A program made the position numbers and the translations under genes. Positions 42,507 to 53,359 of a DNA stretch of 64,000 bases are shown here, one piece after another (position 1 is the stretch's first letter; every line of letters starts with the position of its first letter). Below the pieces are notes generated by a model. The model had not been told where the DNA came from. It saw only the letters and a program-made list of their open reading frames with translations, and did not search any database. The stretch is from Sphingobacteriales bacterium (lineage in GTDB: Bacteria > Bacteroidota > Bacteroidia > Chitinophagales > UBA2359), in assembly GCA_016711295.1 (NCBI GenBank), contig JADJTE010000006.1, positions 302,176-366,175 of the forward strand, written 5' to 3'.

Positions 42507-43058
42507 TTATTCTTTTTGGCAGGTATAATCGTTCAATTCTTGCAAACTGAGCATCACTATATCGTCCCAAAGGCGCTGGTTCTCTTTGTTCAAACCATGT
42601 ACGGTATACTGGTCATACAAATGGTGAGTCATTTCAAGCTCGACATAAATACTGTCCACCATTGATAAGATGGCTTCTTCGGACATAGCGCACGGATTGT
42701 TTAAAGCACGAAATCTTAGGCGCAATTTTCGGGCAAAATACTCCGTTAGGTCAAAATGCGTTTGCTCGTGTTTGAGTAGTGCTTCGGAGTCCATATCAAC
42801 CGACCAAGACTCGTTCTTGACAAATACGGCTTTCACGTCGTATTCAAAAACGCCCGCTTCGCTACAACCGTGTTTTTCTTCGATATAAGTAGCCGATACT
42901 GCCGAATAGAGGCTATGCGCATCAGGGCGTGCCCTGAAATCTGTCCAAAACAATTTGCGCTCTTCACACCAATCTAATTCGGGCAAGCAGTTGTCAGAAT
43001 AATATTCCTGCGGAACGGCTTGCAAAAAAGTAGCCAAAATATAAAGTATGTATTTCAT
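42507..43058 (-). CDS. DUF922-family putative zinc peptidase, secreted
   Basis: An intact 183-residue protein. The N-terminus is a short hydrophobic signal-like segment (KYILYILATFLQAVPQ). The domain follows the DUF922 pattern: a WTDFRARPDAHSLYSAVSAT strand region, a VFVKNESWSVD segment, then KHEQTHFDLTEYFARKLR, whose HEQTH matches HExxH of zinc metallopeptidases with a following Asp, then a helical C-terminus. The family's proteolytic activity is presumed, not proven. It lies upstream of mnmG on the same strand, but the parS palindrome between them argues against one operon. Confidence 0.8.
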   Translation of the reverse strand: MKYILYILATFLQAVPQEYYSDNCLPELDWCEERKLFWTDFRARPDAHSLYSAVSATYIEEKHGCSEAGVFEYDVKAVFVKNESWSVDMDSEALLKHEQTHFDLTEYFARKLRLRFRALNNPCAMSEEAILSMVDSIYVELEMTHHLYDQYTVHGLNKENQRLWDDIVMLSLQELNDYTCQKE

Positions 43059-43137
43059 AAAAGCAGTGCGGCTAAGAAAATGAGGTGCAAGACAAGATGG
43101 TCAAATTTAGTGCCAAAATTAGCGTTTTATAACGCCC

Positions 43138-43172
43138 AAATCCCTAAATTTATTGCCTAAATTTAGGGATTT
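43138..43172 (-). terminator. 15-bp hairpin downstream of the second giant adhesin
   Basis: AAATCCCTAAATTTA (43138-43152) pairs perfectly with TAAATTTAGGGATTT (43158-43172) around a 5-base loop, 95 bases after the adhesin stop in the minus direction. The T-tract is weak. Confidence 0.55.
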
Positions 43173-43266
43173 GACCAATAAAGCCCAATAAGGTTTAAGA
43201 GTCAAAAAATAAGCGCGTTTTGTGATTCATGCAGCCTTTTTTTGCTCTTATAGCCGCATAACGCTT

Positions 43267-46200
43267 TCAGCGCAAGAGCGTTATATTGCCACGCAACCAT
43301 AGCGTTTCGGTGCTGCGCGTTGTGCTGTAAGTAGCGCGGTAAGCATATATACCCGTCTCGCAAGCTTTGCCGCCATAAGTGCCGTCCCAGGCCTCTGCCA
43401 TATCTTGGCTGCTATACACCAATTGCCCCCAACGATTATAAATGTACAGTTCGAAAACATCAATCCCTATCCCTACGGCGCGGTAAGTATCGTTTATGCC
43501 ATCAGCATTGGGGCTAAACGCATTAGGTAGCAATAGGTCGTTTTCAAAAGCCAAGCAAACTGTTTGTTCGTACAAGGTAGCACAAGCCTGCAAATCGGTG
43601 GGGCGGAGCGAAATTGTATAATATCCTGGTGTGGCATAGGTATGTGTAGGCGGTATGCCCGCTATATATGGTGCAGTAGTTCCGTCGCCAAAATGCCAAT
43701 AGGCATCGGTTAGCCCTATGCTATAATCGGTCATCTGGAGGGTCAGGGTGGGCAGGCAATCATCGCTCGAATGTGGATTAGTGGCAAAATTAGCCGCTGC
43801 GATAGGGTAGTACGGAATAGTTACGGGCACAGCTACGCTGCATTGCGTATTGGGGTCGGTGACGGTGGCGGTATAATTGCCCGTAGGTGCGTAGAGCGTA
43901 GTGCCTTCAAAAGCGGAGTCGTGCTGCCACGACAAGGTATAATCGGGCGGCACTACTATTTGCGCCGTACCCATACTACCATAACAAAGCGTATCGCTTG
44001 GAATAAGGCTATAAGTTGGCGCGGGCGAAACATCTACTTGTATTTGTCGCACAATAGGCGCAGAACAGGCATCGCTCAACGTTAGGGTATATGTGATATT
44101 TTCGGTAGGCATTACCTGCTGTATCTGCTGATGGTCTAAGTCATTAGACCACATATATGTATAATTATTTAATTTTCCACCGTAGGCTTGTGCCCAAAGG
44201 ATAGCGGGGTCGCCGAGGCAAATAGTCGTATCGGGCGAACTGAGCAGCCGCAAGGTATCGCCTACACTCACGCTCAAATAGGCTTGGGTAGCACATTCGG
44301 CGGTGCCGTAGCTGTAAGTAAGTAGCCAACCGCCCGCACCCGCTGCTACGGGATTAAACGTATTGCCGCTAATGCCCGCACCACTCCAAACACCACCTGC
44401 GGGCACGGCTGTAAGGATAATGCTCGTATCGCGGAGGCAAAAAGATGGCTCTATCGGGGCAATAGTTGGTATATCGGTCTGGCTAACGGTGACATTTAGC
44501 GTATCAGCGCAGCCGCTTGGTGTAGTATAAACCAATTCGAATATGCCTACACCACTCAGAAGTGGATTAAAAATGCCATTGCCCGATGTCGGGATACCCG
44601 TGCCCGACCAAGTGCCGCCAGCAGGCAGGGGAGTGGGCAATAATATCGGCTCGGTAGGGTTGCATAGTTGTATATCGTTGCCCATCGTAACGCTGCCTAC
44701 TACTACAGTTAGTGCTGCTGCACAGCCATTAACACTATATTCGAGAATGTAAGTGCCCTCGACAGAGCGGTCGAAATAATAAGTATCGCCCACCAAATCA
44801 ATCCCTGTTCCTGACCATATACCGCCCGCAGGCAACCCAATACCGCTTAGGTCTAAGGGGTTAATATCGGTACAAAAACCTAGGGTGTCTTGTGTTATTA
44901 AAGTCGGAATTACAGATATATGTACTGTATCCGAACAACCATCAAAACTGAGAACAGCATATTCTTCATAACCACCGCCCACTAAGGCTGGATTATACCA
45001 GCCTGTTGTGTTAGACAAACCCGTTTGCGAAGGCGTTAGCGAAACCCATTCGCCGCCTGTTGCAGGGGCTTGCGTGGGCAATGTAAATGCGCCTGCTTGT
45101 GGGCAAGTGATTATCTCTTCTACACCTATGGCTAGGTCCGTAACGGTGATGGTGATAGAATCGGCACAATCGCTGCCCGGAATGCGATAATACAAGGTAT
45201 GCTCGCCCAAACCCGCGCCTGACGGATAAAGTACGCCATTGGCAAAATCTAAGCCTGGTGCCACGTCCCAAATGCCACCGGTCGGAAATTCGTCGATATC
45301 GACAGGCGAGCTACAAATTTGCGTTATCGGCGAACTCACCTGTACGCCTTGCAATACTGTAACGGTGTTCTGGGTAGCGCAAGCGTTGGGTGCGGTATAT
45401 TGGATAGTAAAAATACCCGTATTTTCGGGCACAAACAGCCCCGCAAGGGTGTCGGTCACTTGGCTACCCGACCACATACCGCCCGTTATATCGGGTATGG
45501 GAAGCGCGACGGCGTTGGGACTGGCACAGTAAACGGTATCGCCCATTATGGGATTGGGTTGTACTACTACCCAAGCAGAATCGGTACAATAATCGGTGCT
45601 GTATTGGACGGCAAAATTGCCTATACCTGCTGTTAGCGTAGCAAATTGCCCTGTCATGGGATTGATATAATCGCCCGACCAAGTGCCGCCTATCGGCAAA
45701 GCACTGAGGGGTGCTAAGGTATCGCGCAGGCAGACCCAAAAGGTATCGGGCAATGTAGGAGGCTCGACGGGTGTCACCCAGAGCGTGTCATCTACACTAT
45801 ATCCACCAGAATCGGTGACGGTGACGATAAATTCGGTAGGTGCTGCAATGGCTAAGGTGTGCGTGCCTGCTGAGGGCGGCAGCGCGGGTATATTCCAAGC
45901 AAAGGTATAGGGCGGATAGCCACCGCTGGCAAGGGCAGTGAACGATGCTGTATCGTTACAAACGTAGGCACTGCCTTGTATTTCTACATCAAAAGGGCAT
46001 ACTTCGAGTAAGCGCGTAGCGGCGGCAGTAGCACCAGTACCCAAGTCAGTAACGGTAACGCTATATTCTATTGCATTGTCCAAGCACAAACTGTGCCAAC
46101 CTGCCGAAGCGGGCAGGGGCGGGTTCCAAGCATAGCTATATGCCCAAGTACCGCCCACAGCTTGGGCGTAGATGCTATCGCAGTGGCAAAATAAGTCAGG

Positions 46201-48226
46201 AGCTACGATTTGTACCGAAAAATCGCAGGGCAACACCGTTTGGGCAGCCGTAGCTGTAGCACCCAAAGCGTCAGCAACGGTAACGCTATAATTAGTGGGT
46301 GATGTGATACATATAAGGGGGCTATCGCCCGACAAAGCGGCATCGTTCCAAGTATAGGTATAGGGGGGCGCACCACCAGCAGCGTCAGTTGTGAGGTTAG
46401 TGCAAATACCTCCGCATATATTGGGCAAGGGCAGATTTATTTGCAAGGGGCATACATCGACTATGGTATTTGCCGTCATCGATTCGCCAAATTGATTGGT
46501 GACGGTGACAAAATAAATAGTCGGTTCGGTAATACAAAGCGTATCGCTTGGGGCATTGCCATTGGGCAAGGGTGGGTCCCAAGTATAAGTATAGAGGGTA
46601 GTAGGCGAGGGCGGCGGTGTAGTCTGCGCCTCAATTAGCACACAATCGCCACATACCACGTCAGGCGCATTGATGGCTACCTGAAACGGACATACGGGTA
46701 CGAATACTTCGGCAGTAGCAGACGCGCCGTAAATATCGCTTACCGTAACGCCATAGATAGCAGGATTTTCGGGGCATATTGGGTTGGTGGCGGTATTGTC
46801 GGCAATAGGTGGCGACCATGTATAAGTATAGTAATAATCGTTGCCCCAGGGACCGCCTGCGCCGCCGCTGGCTTGGGCTATCAAATCGCCACAGCCACAA
46901 TTAATATCGCTGCTATTGATACTTACTTGCATAGGGCAGACATTGGCAAAAAAACTATTGCTGGTAGTATTGCCCAAGGCATCGGTGACGGTAACGGTAA
47001 AAGTACCGCTACTACCCAAGCAATAAGGAGCTACAAAAGGCATATTGCCGATGGGCGCGTTGCCTGGGGGTACGCTCCAAGCATAGGTATAAGGCGGGCT
47101 GCCGCCCGTAACAGCAGTAACGAGGTTGAAACAACCGCCGCCACCACAAACGAAGGTAGGCGCGTCAATAAAATTGACCTGATAGGGGCATACTTCCACA
47201 TAAACATTTTGGGTAGCACTTTGCCCGCTGCCGTCCGTAACGGTGAGGCTGTATAATTCCGATTCGGCGGGACAAATGAGCGTGCTACCTACATTGCCCA
47301 AGGGCGGCGACCAAGCATAGGTATATGTGCCATCGCCACCCGTTACGAGGGCAGTAATAGTGGCGCAATTGTCGCATAGTTCGTTAGACAACTCAAGGGC
47401 GGGTATTGCCAAGGGGCAATCAGTGAGGTCGAAATTAGCATTAGCTACCGACGACCATTGATTGCCGCAAGCATCGGTATAGGTATAATCGAACACAATA
47501 TCGTATTGCCCACCAATGCCCATACTTGTAGCCAAATTGAGGGCGATTTGGGTGCATTGTCCTTGTGCGTTGCAAGCAATAGGAGCAGCAGAAGCCACAA
47601 CGGGGTTGGTCGCATTGCCTATTATGGTAAAGGCATCGGCTTGGACGGCACTACACAAGACAGGTGTGCTGAGGTTGAGGAATAGCGTTTGGGCATAGCA
47701 GGCTACGCCCGGGAATAGTGAAGGGTTGCAAAGGCGGAACAGTAGTGGGCGTGAACTGCCATGATGGTTGAAATCCAATGTCGGAGACATTGATGTCGGA
47801 CACAAATTGGAACGTGAAACAAAACAAAGCTGCCCCACTCGCATTGTCGAGTACCAAAGGCGGCGGCGTAGTGTTGCCCGAATAAGGGCTTCCGCCCAAA
47901 GGTTGCCGTTTAGGTCGGTGCCGCTATAAATAGCCAAATAATCGTATTGCGGCTCGGTGCCCAAACGCATCAAATTGTATCAATACGCTTTCGGCATCGG
48001 GTACGCATACGGTAAAGCTATGGTTTTCGTTATTGCCATAATCATTGCCGTTGCTACCTACATTGCTATCGCTTAGCGTGCCGCTACACGCAGTTACATT
48101 GCCGCCTTGCGCTATATTGTATTGAGCGCGTAAGTCAGTAGAGCTAAGGCAAAGTAATGGGTATAACAAAGCACAAAAATAGCAAGCCAACATGTTTTTA
48201 TGTGCGGAAAACCATTTTATTGTCAT
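43267..48226 (-). CDS. Giant secreted CUB/Cys-repeat adhesin with T9SS type B domain (three frameshifts)
   Basis: Restored length is about 1,650 residues. Order: signal peptide (LACYFCALLYPLLCLSSTD); CUB domain with TACSGTLSDSN, YDYLAIYSGTDLNGN and FCFTFQFVSDINVSDIGF; about seven repeats ending VCPFxV with a paired-cysteine motif (VCGDCVLIEAQ, NCGCGDLIAQAS) and YTYxWxPPL; about ten repeats with PAGGxWSGxGI; a PKD domain (YWHFGDGTTAPYI, HTYATPGYYTISL); and the C-terminal sorting domain (LLPNAFSPNADGINDTYR to WLRGNITLLR). Frames break near 47962, 47895-47900 and 47708-47713, all within the CUB region. ATG 48226 was chosen; ATG 48193 is possible. Likely a surface adhesin. Confidence 0.9.
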
Positions 48227-48323
48227 ATATGTGGTAGAAATAAATGGACAAGAGAGTGGAGATATAGCAAGCATGGCAGTGTTATGGCTTTAAAAGGACA
48301 AAATTACAGCTTTCTGCTCAAAA

Positions 48324-48354
48324 TTGGTATTTTGCGATATTATAGCTACCTTTG
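48324..48354 (+). promoter_or_regulatory. Promoter of the DUF5606 gene
   Basis: TTGG at 48324-48327 and TACCTTTG at 48347-48354, 20 bases between TTG and TA, an excellent match to the phylum consensus. The ATG (48382) is 27 bases further. Confidence 0.7.
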
Positions 48355-48381
48355 CACCCTCAAATCATTTTTATTTATTCG

Positions 48382-48825
48382 ATGAGTTTTAAAAAAATAA
48401 TTTCTATTGCCGGAATGCCTGGCTTATATCAAATCGTCAAAGCCCAGCCCAATGGCGCATTGGTGCGTATGTTGGGCGAGCAACGCATACAAATGGTTTC
48501 TAATACCCATAATTTTTCGCTGTTAGACGCTATTTCTATCTATACGAAATCGGTCGATTCGGTAGGTTTGACTGCTGTACTGCTCTCTATGGAAAAAATT
48601 GAAAAAGACGGAACGCCGCCGCCCAATGCCAACAAAAACAACGATGCCCAATTACACAGCTATTTTGCCCTTGCGCTGCCCGACTATGACCGCCAGCGCG
48701 TTTATACGGGTGACATTAGAAAAATCATTAAATGGTATAGCATTTTGCGCGACCACAACGCATTGCCCCAAGTAGAACCCGAAAAAACAGCAGACGATAC
48801 TCCTGTCGAATCGGACAACGCATAA
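48382..48825 (+). CDS. DUF5606 domain protein
   Basis: An intact 147-residue cytoplasmic protein of a family restricted to Bacteroidota. The N-terminus (FKKIISIAGMPGLYQIVKAQ) and the segment SLLDAISIYTKSVDSVGL match the family; DRQRVYTGDIRKIIKWYSIL forms a later helix, and the last 20 residues are acidic and probably disordered. ATG 48382 is preferred to 48352, which overlaps the promoter. No function is established. The M3 peptidase gene follows 126 bases downstream. Confidence 0.85.
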   Translation: MSFKKIISIAGMPGLYQIVKAQPNGALVRMLGEQRIQMVSNTHNFSLLDAISIYTKSVDSVGLTAVLLSMEKIEKDGTPPPNANKNNDAQLHSYFALALPDYDRQRVYTGDIRKIIKWYSILRDHNALPQVEPEKTADDTPVESDNA

Positions 48826-48951
48826 TCGTTGCTGCTTCATTGCCCCCAACCTTATTGCCCACCCCTCTCTATACTTAGCCTCCCTATTGTATTTTATTGC
48901 CCCGTTTGTAGCCTACAAATGGGTATTTGTTATTATCCAAAAACTCTAAGT

Positions 48952-50688
48952 ATGTCTATTGCTATTCCGTCGCGCCTGCCGCGCCGCTATGTTGCTGAAA
49001 CATTCCAATTTCAGGTTTGGGAAGATATAGAACCATTCGTACTCGAATTGATAGAGCGACCTATCGGCAATGCCGACGAATTGCACCGTTGGATGCTCGA
49101 CTGTGACGAATTAGACCGCATCATCGGCGAAGAAAGCCGCCGCCGCCGCATCAGCGTTACCCAAAATACCGCCGACCAAGCCGCCGCCGAGCGGTTTAAC
49201 AGCTATATTACCGATATTTTGCCCCGCCTCAATCCGTTGAGCCATCAAATTCAGCAAAAATTATACAGCAACCCCTACCTCGCCGAATTAGACGAACAAC
49301 AATACTTTATTCATCTGCGCTACTTGAAAAGTAGCATCGAGCTATACCGAGACGAAAACGTATTGCTCGCTGCACAATTAGGGGTCAAAGAAAAACAACA
49401 CCGCATTATTGTGGGCGGTCTTAGCGTTTGGATAGAGGGCAAAGAACTCACCTTACAACAAGCAGCCCAATTTTTGCGTAGCTCCGACCGCACACAACGC
49501 GAAACAGCATTTAAAGTAATGAACGATTGCTGGCTGACGGTGAGCGACCCACTCAATACGCTCTACGACGAACTATGCGGCTTGCGCCAACAAATAGCCC
49601 AAAATGCGGGATTTGGCAATTACCGCGACTTTAAATTTGCGGCTATGGGACGCTATGACTATACGCCCGCCGATTGCTTGGCGTTTCACGACACCATAGA
49701 AACCGAAATATTGCCCCTCGTGCGGCAGATACAACAGCGACACCGCGATACGCTGGGCATCAGCCCCTACCGCCCTTGGGATACCGATGCAGAACTGCCG
49801 AATCAAAAAAACCTACGTCCTTTTGAAACTACCGACGAACTGACCGAAAAGTCGATACAATGCCTCGAACGGGTAAGCCCCGACTTTGCCGACAACCTGC
49901 GCATCATGCGCGAAATGGGCAATTTAGACCTGGGCTCGCGCAAAAATAAAGCCCCCGGCGGCTATAACTCGTCGCTGCCCGAAAGTGGCGTGCCGTTTAT
50001 ATTTATGAACGCCGTAGGCACTGAACGCGATGTAAAAGTAATGCTACACGAAAGCGGGCATGCTATGCACACCTTCTCCTCGCGTCATTTAGAGCTGATG
50101 ACATTCAAAAATATGCCGTCCGAAATAGCCGAGCTTGCCTCCATGGCGATGGAACTGATGAGTATGGAGCATTGGGACATCTTTTATGACAACGAAGCCG
50201 ACCTACGACGCGCCAAAATAGACCAACTCGAAAACGTATTGAGTTTGCTGCCTTGGGTTGCCATTATAGACGGTTTTCAGCATTGGGTCTATACCCACCC
50301 GCAGCATACCCGCACCGAGCGCGAACAAACCTGGGCTGCGCTGTTAAACCGTTTCTCGACGGGTCTTACTGATTGGACGGGCTTAGAACAATATCGCCGC
50401 AATTCGTGGCACAAGCAATTGCATGTGTTTGAAGTGCCGTTTTATTATATCGAATATGCTATGGCGCAACTCGGTGCTATCGCCGTATGGCAGCAGTATC
50501 GCCAGAACCCCGAACAAGCCTTAGCCAACTACAAAAATATGCTGTGCTTGGGGTACAGCCGCCCCTTGCCCGAACTGTACGAAGCAGCGGGTATTCGCTT
50601 CGATTTCTCGCGCGATTATGTGCGCCAATTAGCCGATTTTATCCGTACCGAACTTGAGGCACTAAGCACCCCGCCCCTTGTGGGTTAG
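48952..50688 (+). CDS. M3-family oligoendopeptidase
   Basis: A zinc metallopeptidase of the oligoendopeptidase F/M3 group cleaving short peptides in the cytoplasm. Intact at 578 residues. The zinc motif HESGH lies in MLHESGHAMHTFSSRH near residue 365, with the third ligand in MPSEIAELASMAMELMSMEH about 25 residues on; the usual GGYNSSLPESGVPFIFMNA strand precedes it. ATG 48952 (MSIAIPSRLPRRYV) is chosen over 48829 because the extra 41 residues read as untranslated leader. MITE A6 with its target duplication begins directly after the TAG. Confidence 0.93.
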   Translation: MSIAIPSRLPRRYVAETFQFQVWEDIEPFVLELIERPIGNADELHRWMLDCDELDRIIGEESRRRRISVTQNTADQAAAERFNSYITDILPRLNPLSHQIQQKLYSNPYLAELDEQQYFIHLRYLKSSIELYRDENVLLAAQLGVKEKQHRIIVGGLSVWIEGKELTLQQAAQFLRSSDRTQRETAFKVMNDCWLTVSDPLNTLYDELCGLRQQIAQNAGFGNYRDFKFAAMGRYDYTPADCLAFHDTIETEILPLVRQIQQRHRDTLGISPYRPWDTDAELPNQKNLRPFETTDELTEKSIQCLERVSPDFADNLRIMREMGNLDLGSRKNKAPGGYNSSLPESGVPFIFMNAVGTERDVKVMLHESGHAMHTFSSRHLELMTFKNMPSEIAELASMAMELMSMEHWDIFYDNEADLRRAKIDQLENVLSLLPWVAIIDGFQHWVYTHPQHTRTEREQTWAALLNRFSTGLTDWTGLEQYRRNSWHKQLHVFEVPFYYIEYAMAQLGAIAVWQQYRQNPEQALANYKNMLCLGYSRPLPELYEAAGIRFDFSRDYVRQLADFIRTELEALSTPPLVG

Positions 50689-50696
50689 CATTTTTT

Positions 50697-51018
50697 GTAA
50701 CTATTTAGGCTATGCGCCTTTTGTTTCGGCTCCTGTTTGTAGGTCGTATTATTCTTCGCCCTTATTTTGCTCGCGTTAAGAAATGCGCAATGAAAGGCGT
50801 GGCTGTTTCCTAAATCCACAGCGACAACTCAAAATGTGCCTACGAAGTACGGCAAGAACTGCCTTGGTTTAGGCAGCGCCTGCAATGAAGCATTTTAGCG
50901 AAGGCAAAGTCAGGCTTGACCTTTTTTGCTTCTTTTTTTTGTGTCAAGACAAAAAAAAGAAGAAACAACTTCTAAGCAACAATAGACAAGTGAGAGATAA
51001 AACCGCCTAAATAGTTAG
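50697..51018. mobile_element. MITE family A, long copy A6, with 8-bp target duplication
   Basis: A 322-bp element from GTAACTATTTAGGC to GCCTAAATAGTTAG. CATTTTTT stands on both sides (50689-50696 and 51019-51026). The interior is unrelated to copies A1-A5 and contains a strong hairpin CTTCTTTTTTTTGTG / GACAAAAAAAAGAAG around 50929-50963. No ORF. It inserted at the base after the M3 peptidase stop codon. Confidence 0.85.
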
Positions 51019-51086
51019 CATTTTTTTTTAAAAAAAACTTGCCCTAAGTGCATCAGAATTTCAAATAAATGCTGTACCTTAGCATC

Positions 51087-51313
51087 GCCTACACCGATTA
51101 GTATGCTTATGTCGGTAAACCTAACATCATTAAAATAGAAACGACCGCGAGCAGTTACGAGCGGGCTTCGATGTGGGTCACTCCAAGTGATACCTACATT
51201 TTGTTAGCTATCTAACAAGCAAGAAGATTATCCATACAGCTCGGTAGTTTCATCGTGTCAGCTAAGGTTTTTACGCATGACACCGTTATGCTTGTTGGTG
51301 TAGGCTTTTTTTT
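51087..51313 (+). ncRNA. Candidate structured small RNA (6S-like layout) with terminator
   Basis: GCCTACACC at 51087-51095 is the exact complement of GGTGTAGGC at 51297-51305, which is followed by eight T's, so a roughly 219-nt RNA closed by its own ends and ending at a T-tract is likely. Inside are further stems, for example GTGTCA / TGACAC near 51255-51283 and GTGGGTCACT / AGTGATACCTAC near 51174-51198. A promoter-like TACCTTAG lies at 51075-51082, just before the 5' end. No ORF is present. The long closed rod suggests 6S RNA, but I could not match a known consensus; tmRNA, RNase P and SRP landmarks are absent. Confidence 0.5.
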
Positions 51314-51327
51314 ATTTATATTATTAC

Positions 51328-51384
51328 AAAACTAACCTGCCCGCTTTGCCAAAATAATAAAGGCAAAGCGGGCAGGTTAGTTTT
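51328..51384. terminator. 23-bp perfect hairpin, bidirectional terminator
   Basis: The 23-base arm at 51328-51350 (AAAACTAACCTGCCC and on) pairs perfectly with 51362-51384, loop AAAATAATAAA. With A/T runs on both sides it can terminate pntB from the minus strand and anything arriving from the plus strand. Confidence 0.75.
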
Positions 51385-51500
51385 GGCAGTTTGTTCGGGA
51401 GTCCTTTCTAAGCAGGCAAATATTACTTGGTCAATATTGCTATAAACACACTATTGTTCTGGGACATCCTATCAAAAGGACAGGTACACGGGTGATTTAC

Positions 51501-52892
51501 TTATCCCTGCGCACTCTTAAACTCATTGACCAAAGATTGTATGCTGGCTTTGGCATCGCCAAACAACATGCGCGTATTGTTTTTGAAAAATAGCGGGTTT
51601 TCGACCCCTGCAAAACCTTTGCCCATAGAGCGTTTGAGGACGATAACGGTGCGTGCCTCGTGCGATTTGATGATGGGCATACCCCACAAAGGACTATTTT
51701 TGTCCTCTTCTGCTGCGGGATTAACTACGTCGTTTGCCCCGATAACCATACATACATCTACCGTAGGCATAGTAGGATTTATATTATCCATTTCTACCAT
51801 TTGGTCATACGATACGTTGGCTTCGGCGAGTAGTACGTTCATGTGTCCTGGCATACGGCCTGCTACGGGGTGAATGGCAAAACTCACCTCCGCACCATTT
51901 TTTTCTAATTGTTCGGCTAATTCGCGCACCGTATGTTGGGCTTGTGATACTGCCATACCATAGCCGGGCACAAACACCACTGAGGCGGCGGCTTCTAATA
52001 GCAAGTAGGCATCTTCGGCACTAACGGGCTTTATTTCGCCCACTACATCGGCAGCACTACCCGATGCGCCCGACCCAAAACCGCCCAAAAATACGTTGGC
52101 AACCGAGCGGTTCATTGCCTTGCACATAATAAGCGTAAGAATGATACCGCTTGCACCTACTAAGGCACCTGCTACTATCAGCAAGCTATTGTTGATGAGA
52201 AATCCCGATGCACAAGCAGCCATACCCGAATAACTGTTGAGCAAACAGATAACTACGGGCATATCGGCACCGCCAATGGGTATGACCAACAAAATACCCA
52301 TTAGCAAGGACAGCAGCGCAACACCTATGAACAGCGACATGCCCATTTCGGTATCGGCTGCACCTGCAAACCATAAGCTACCCAATAAAATAGCTGCCAA
52401 AATACCAATATTGACCAATTGTTGCCCTTTAAAAACAACAGCTTTGCCGCTAATAAACCTTTCTTCCAATTTAGCCCAAGCAATAACGCTGCCCGAAAAC
52501 GTGACCGCTCCAATAAATGCCGTTAGCACAATAATAAAACTGTGGAATATGCTGGGTGCGGTAGTGACGTTATATTCGGCAGCAGCAACGAGCAAACTCG
52601 CCAATCCGCCAAAACCGTTGAGCAAGCCCACCATTTGGGGCATACCCGTCATGGGGGTTCGGTAGGCGAGCAATGCGCCTATTGCAAAGCCCACCGCAGC
52701 ACCGCCTCCTACCCAAGCCAAGTACCGAATATCCGGCAGCAACAGGGTAGCAATGATAGCAGCCGCCATGCCTATGGCAGATAAAATATTGCCGCGCTTG
52801 GCGTGAAGAGGGTTGCTCATCAACTTAAAACCCAAGATAAAGGTAATAGCCGCTAAGATATAGACTATATTTACAAGAAATTGTGTGTTCAT
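51501..52892 (-). CDS. pntB: NAD(P) transhydrogenase subunit beta
   Basis: Membrane subunit of the proton-translocating transhydrogenase that makes NADPH from NADH. Intact at 463 residues: an N-terminal half with about eight or nine membrane helices (IVYILAAITFILGFKLMSNP at the start), then the soluble NADP-binding domain III with VPGYGMAVSQAQHTVRELAE, HPVAGRMPGHMNVLLAEA and IGANDVVNPAAEEDKNSPLW. The stop is followed by the 23-bp hairpin. It lies 12 bases downstream of the alpha-2 gene on the same strand, a clear operon. Confidence 0.96.
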   Translation of the reverse strand: MNTQFLVNIVYILAAITFILGFKLMSNPLHAKRGNILSAIGMAAAIIATLLLPDIRYLAWVGGGAAVGFAIGALLAYRTPMTGMPQMVGLLNGFGGLASLLVAAAEYNVTTAPSIFHSFIIVLTAFIGAVTFSGSVIAWAKLEERFISGKAVVFKGQQLVNIGILAAILLGSLWFAGAADTEMGMSLFIGVALLSLLMGILLVIPIGGADMPVVICLLNSYSGMAACASGFLINNSLLIVAGALVGASGIILTLIMCKAMNRSVANVFLGGFGSGASGSAADVVGEIKPVSAEDAYLLLEAAASVVFVPGYGMAVSQAQHTVRELAEQLEKNGAEVSFAIHPVAGRMPGHMNVLLAEANVSYDQMVEMDNINPTMPTVDVCMVIGANDVVNPAAEEDKNSPLWGMPIIKSHEARTVIVLKRSMGKGFAGVENPLFFKNNTRMLFGDAKASIQSLVNEFKSAQG

Positions 52893-52904
52893 GATGAGGT
52901 GGGT

Positions 52905-53273
52905 TTATTTGTCTTTCTTTTTGAACATTTGTAACATGCGGTCGGTGACTAAATACCCGCCTGCTACATTAATCATAGCTAAGGCAACCGCCACACCGCC
53001 CAGCGCAGAGCTGAGGGTGTCGTGCTCCTGTGAGGCGGCGATGATAGCCCCCAAGATAGTGATGCCCGATATGGCATTAGAACCAGACATCAAAGGCGTA
53101 TGGAGCAAAGACGGCACCTTAGAAATGACTTCTACGCCCAAAAATATGGCTATGACCAAGACAAATAATAATAATACCAATACATCTGAAGACGCGCCTT
53201 GGGTGGCAGCGTCGGGGTTGCCATACAAGGGTAGGGCAAGGAGCAGCAATAAGGGTAGGGCGTATTTTTGCAT
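52905..53273 (-). CDS. pntAB: NAD(P) transhydrogenase subunit alpha, part 2 (membrane part)
   Basis: A 122-residue protein with three or four membrane helices (VLVLLLFVLVIAIFLGVEVI, GITILGAIIAASQEH, VAVALAMINVAGGYLVTDRM) and the segment VPSLLHTPLMSGSNAISGI, which is the hallmark of the membrane domain of the alpha subunit in three-gene transhydrogenases. A signal-like N-terminus (YALPLLLLLALPLYG) is an extension. The NAD-binding alpha-1 gene normally just upstream is not present here; MITE A4 and the E2 gene occupy that place. Confidence 0.9.
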   Translation of the reverse strand: MQKYALPLLLLLALPLYGNPDAATQGASSDVLVLLLFVLVIAIFLGVEVISKVPSLLHTPLMSGSNAISGITILGAIIAASQEHDTLSSALGGVAVALAMINVAGGYLVTDRMLQMFKKKDK

Positions 53274-53359
53274 ATAGTAAGGTGTTTTTTTTGGGGGGGC
53301 TAAATTTGAAGTTGAATATGTTCTTTGCTAAACAATGATACCCTTTTGTATCTTTTCGG

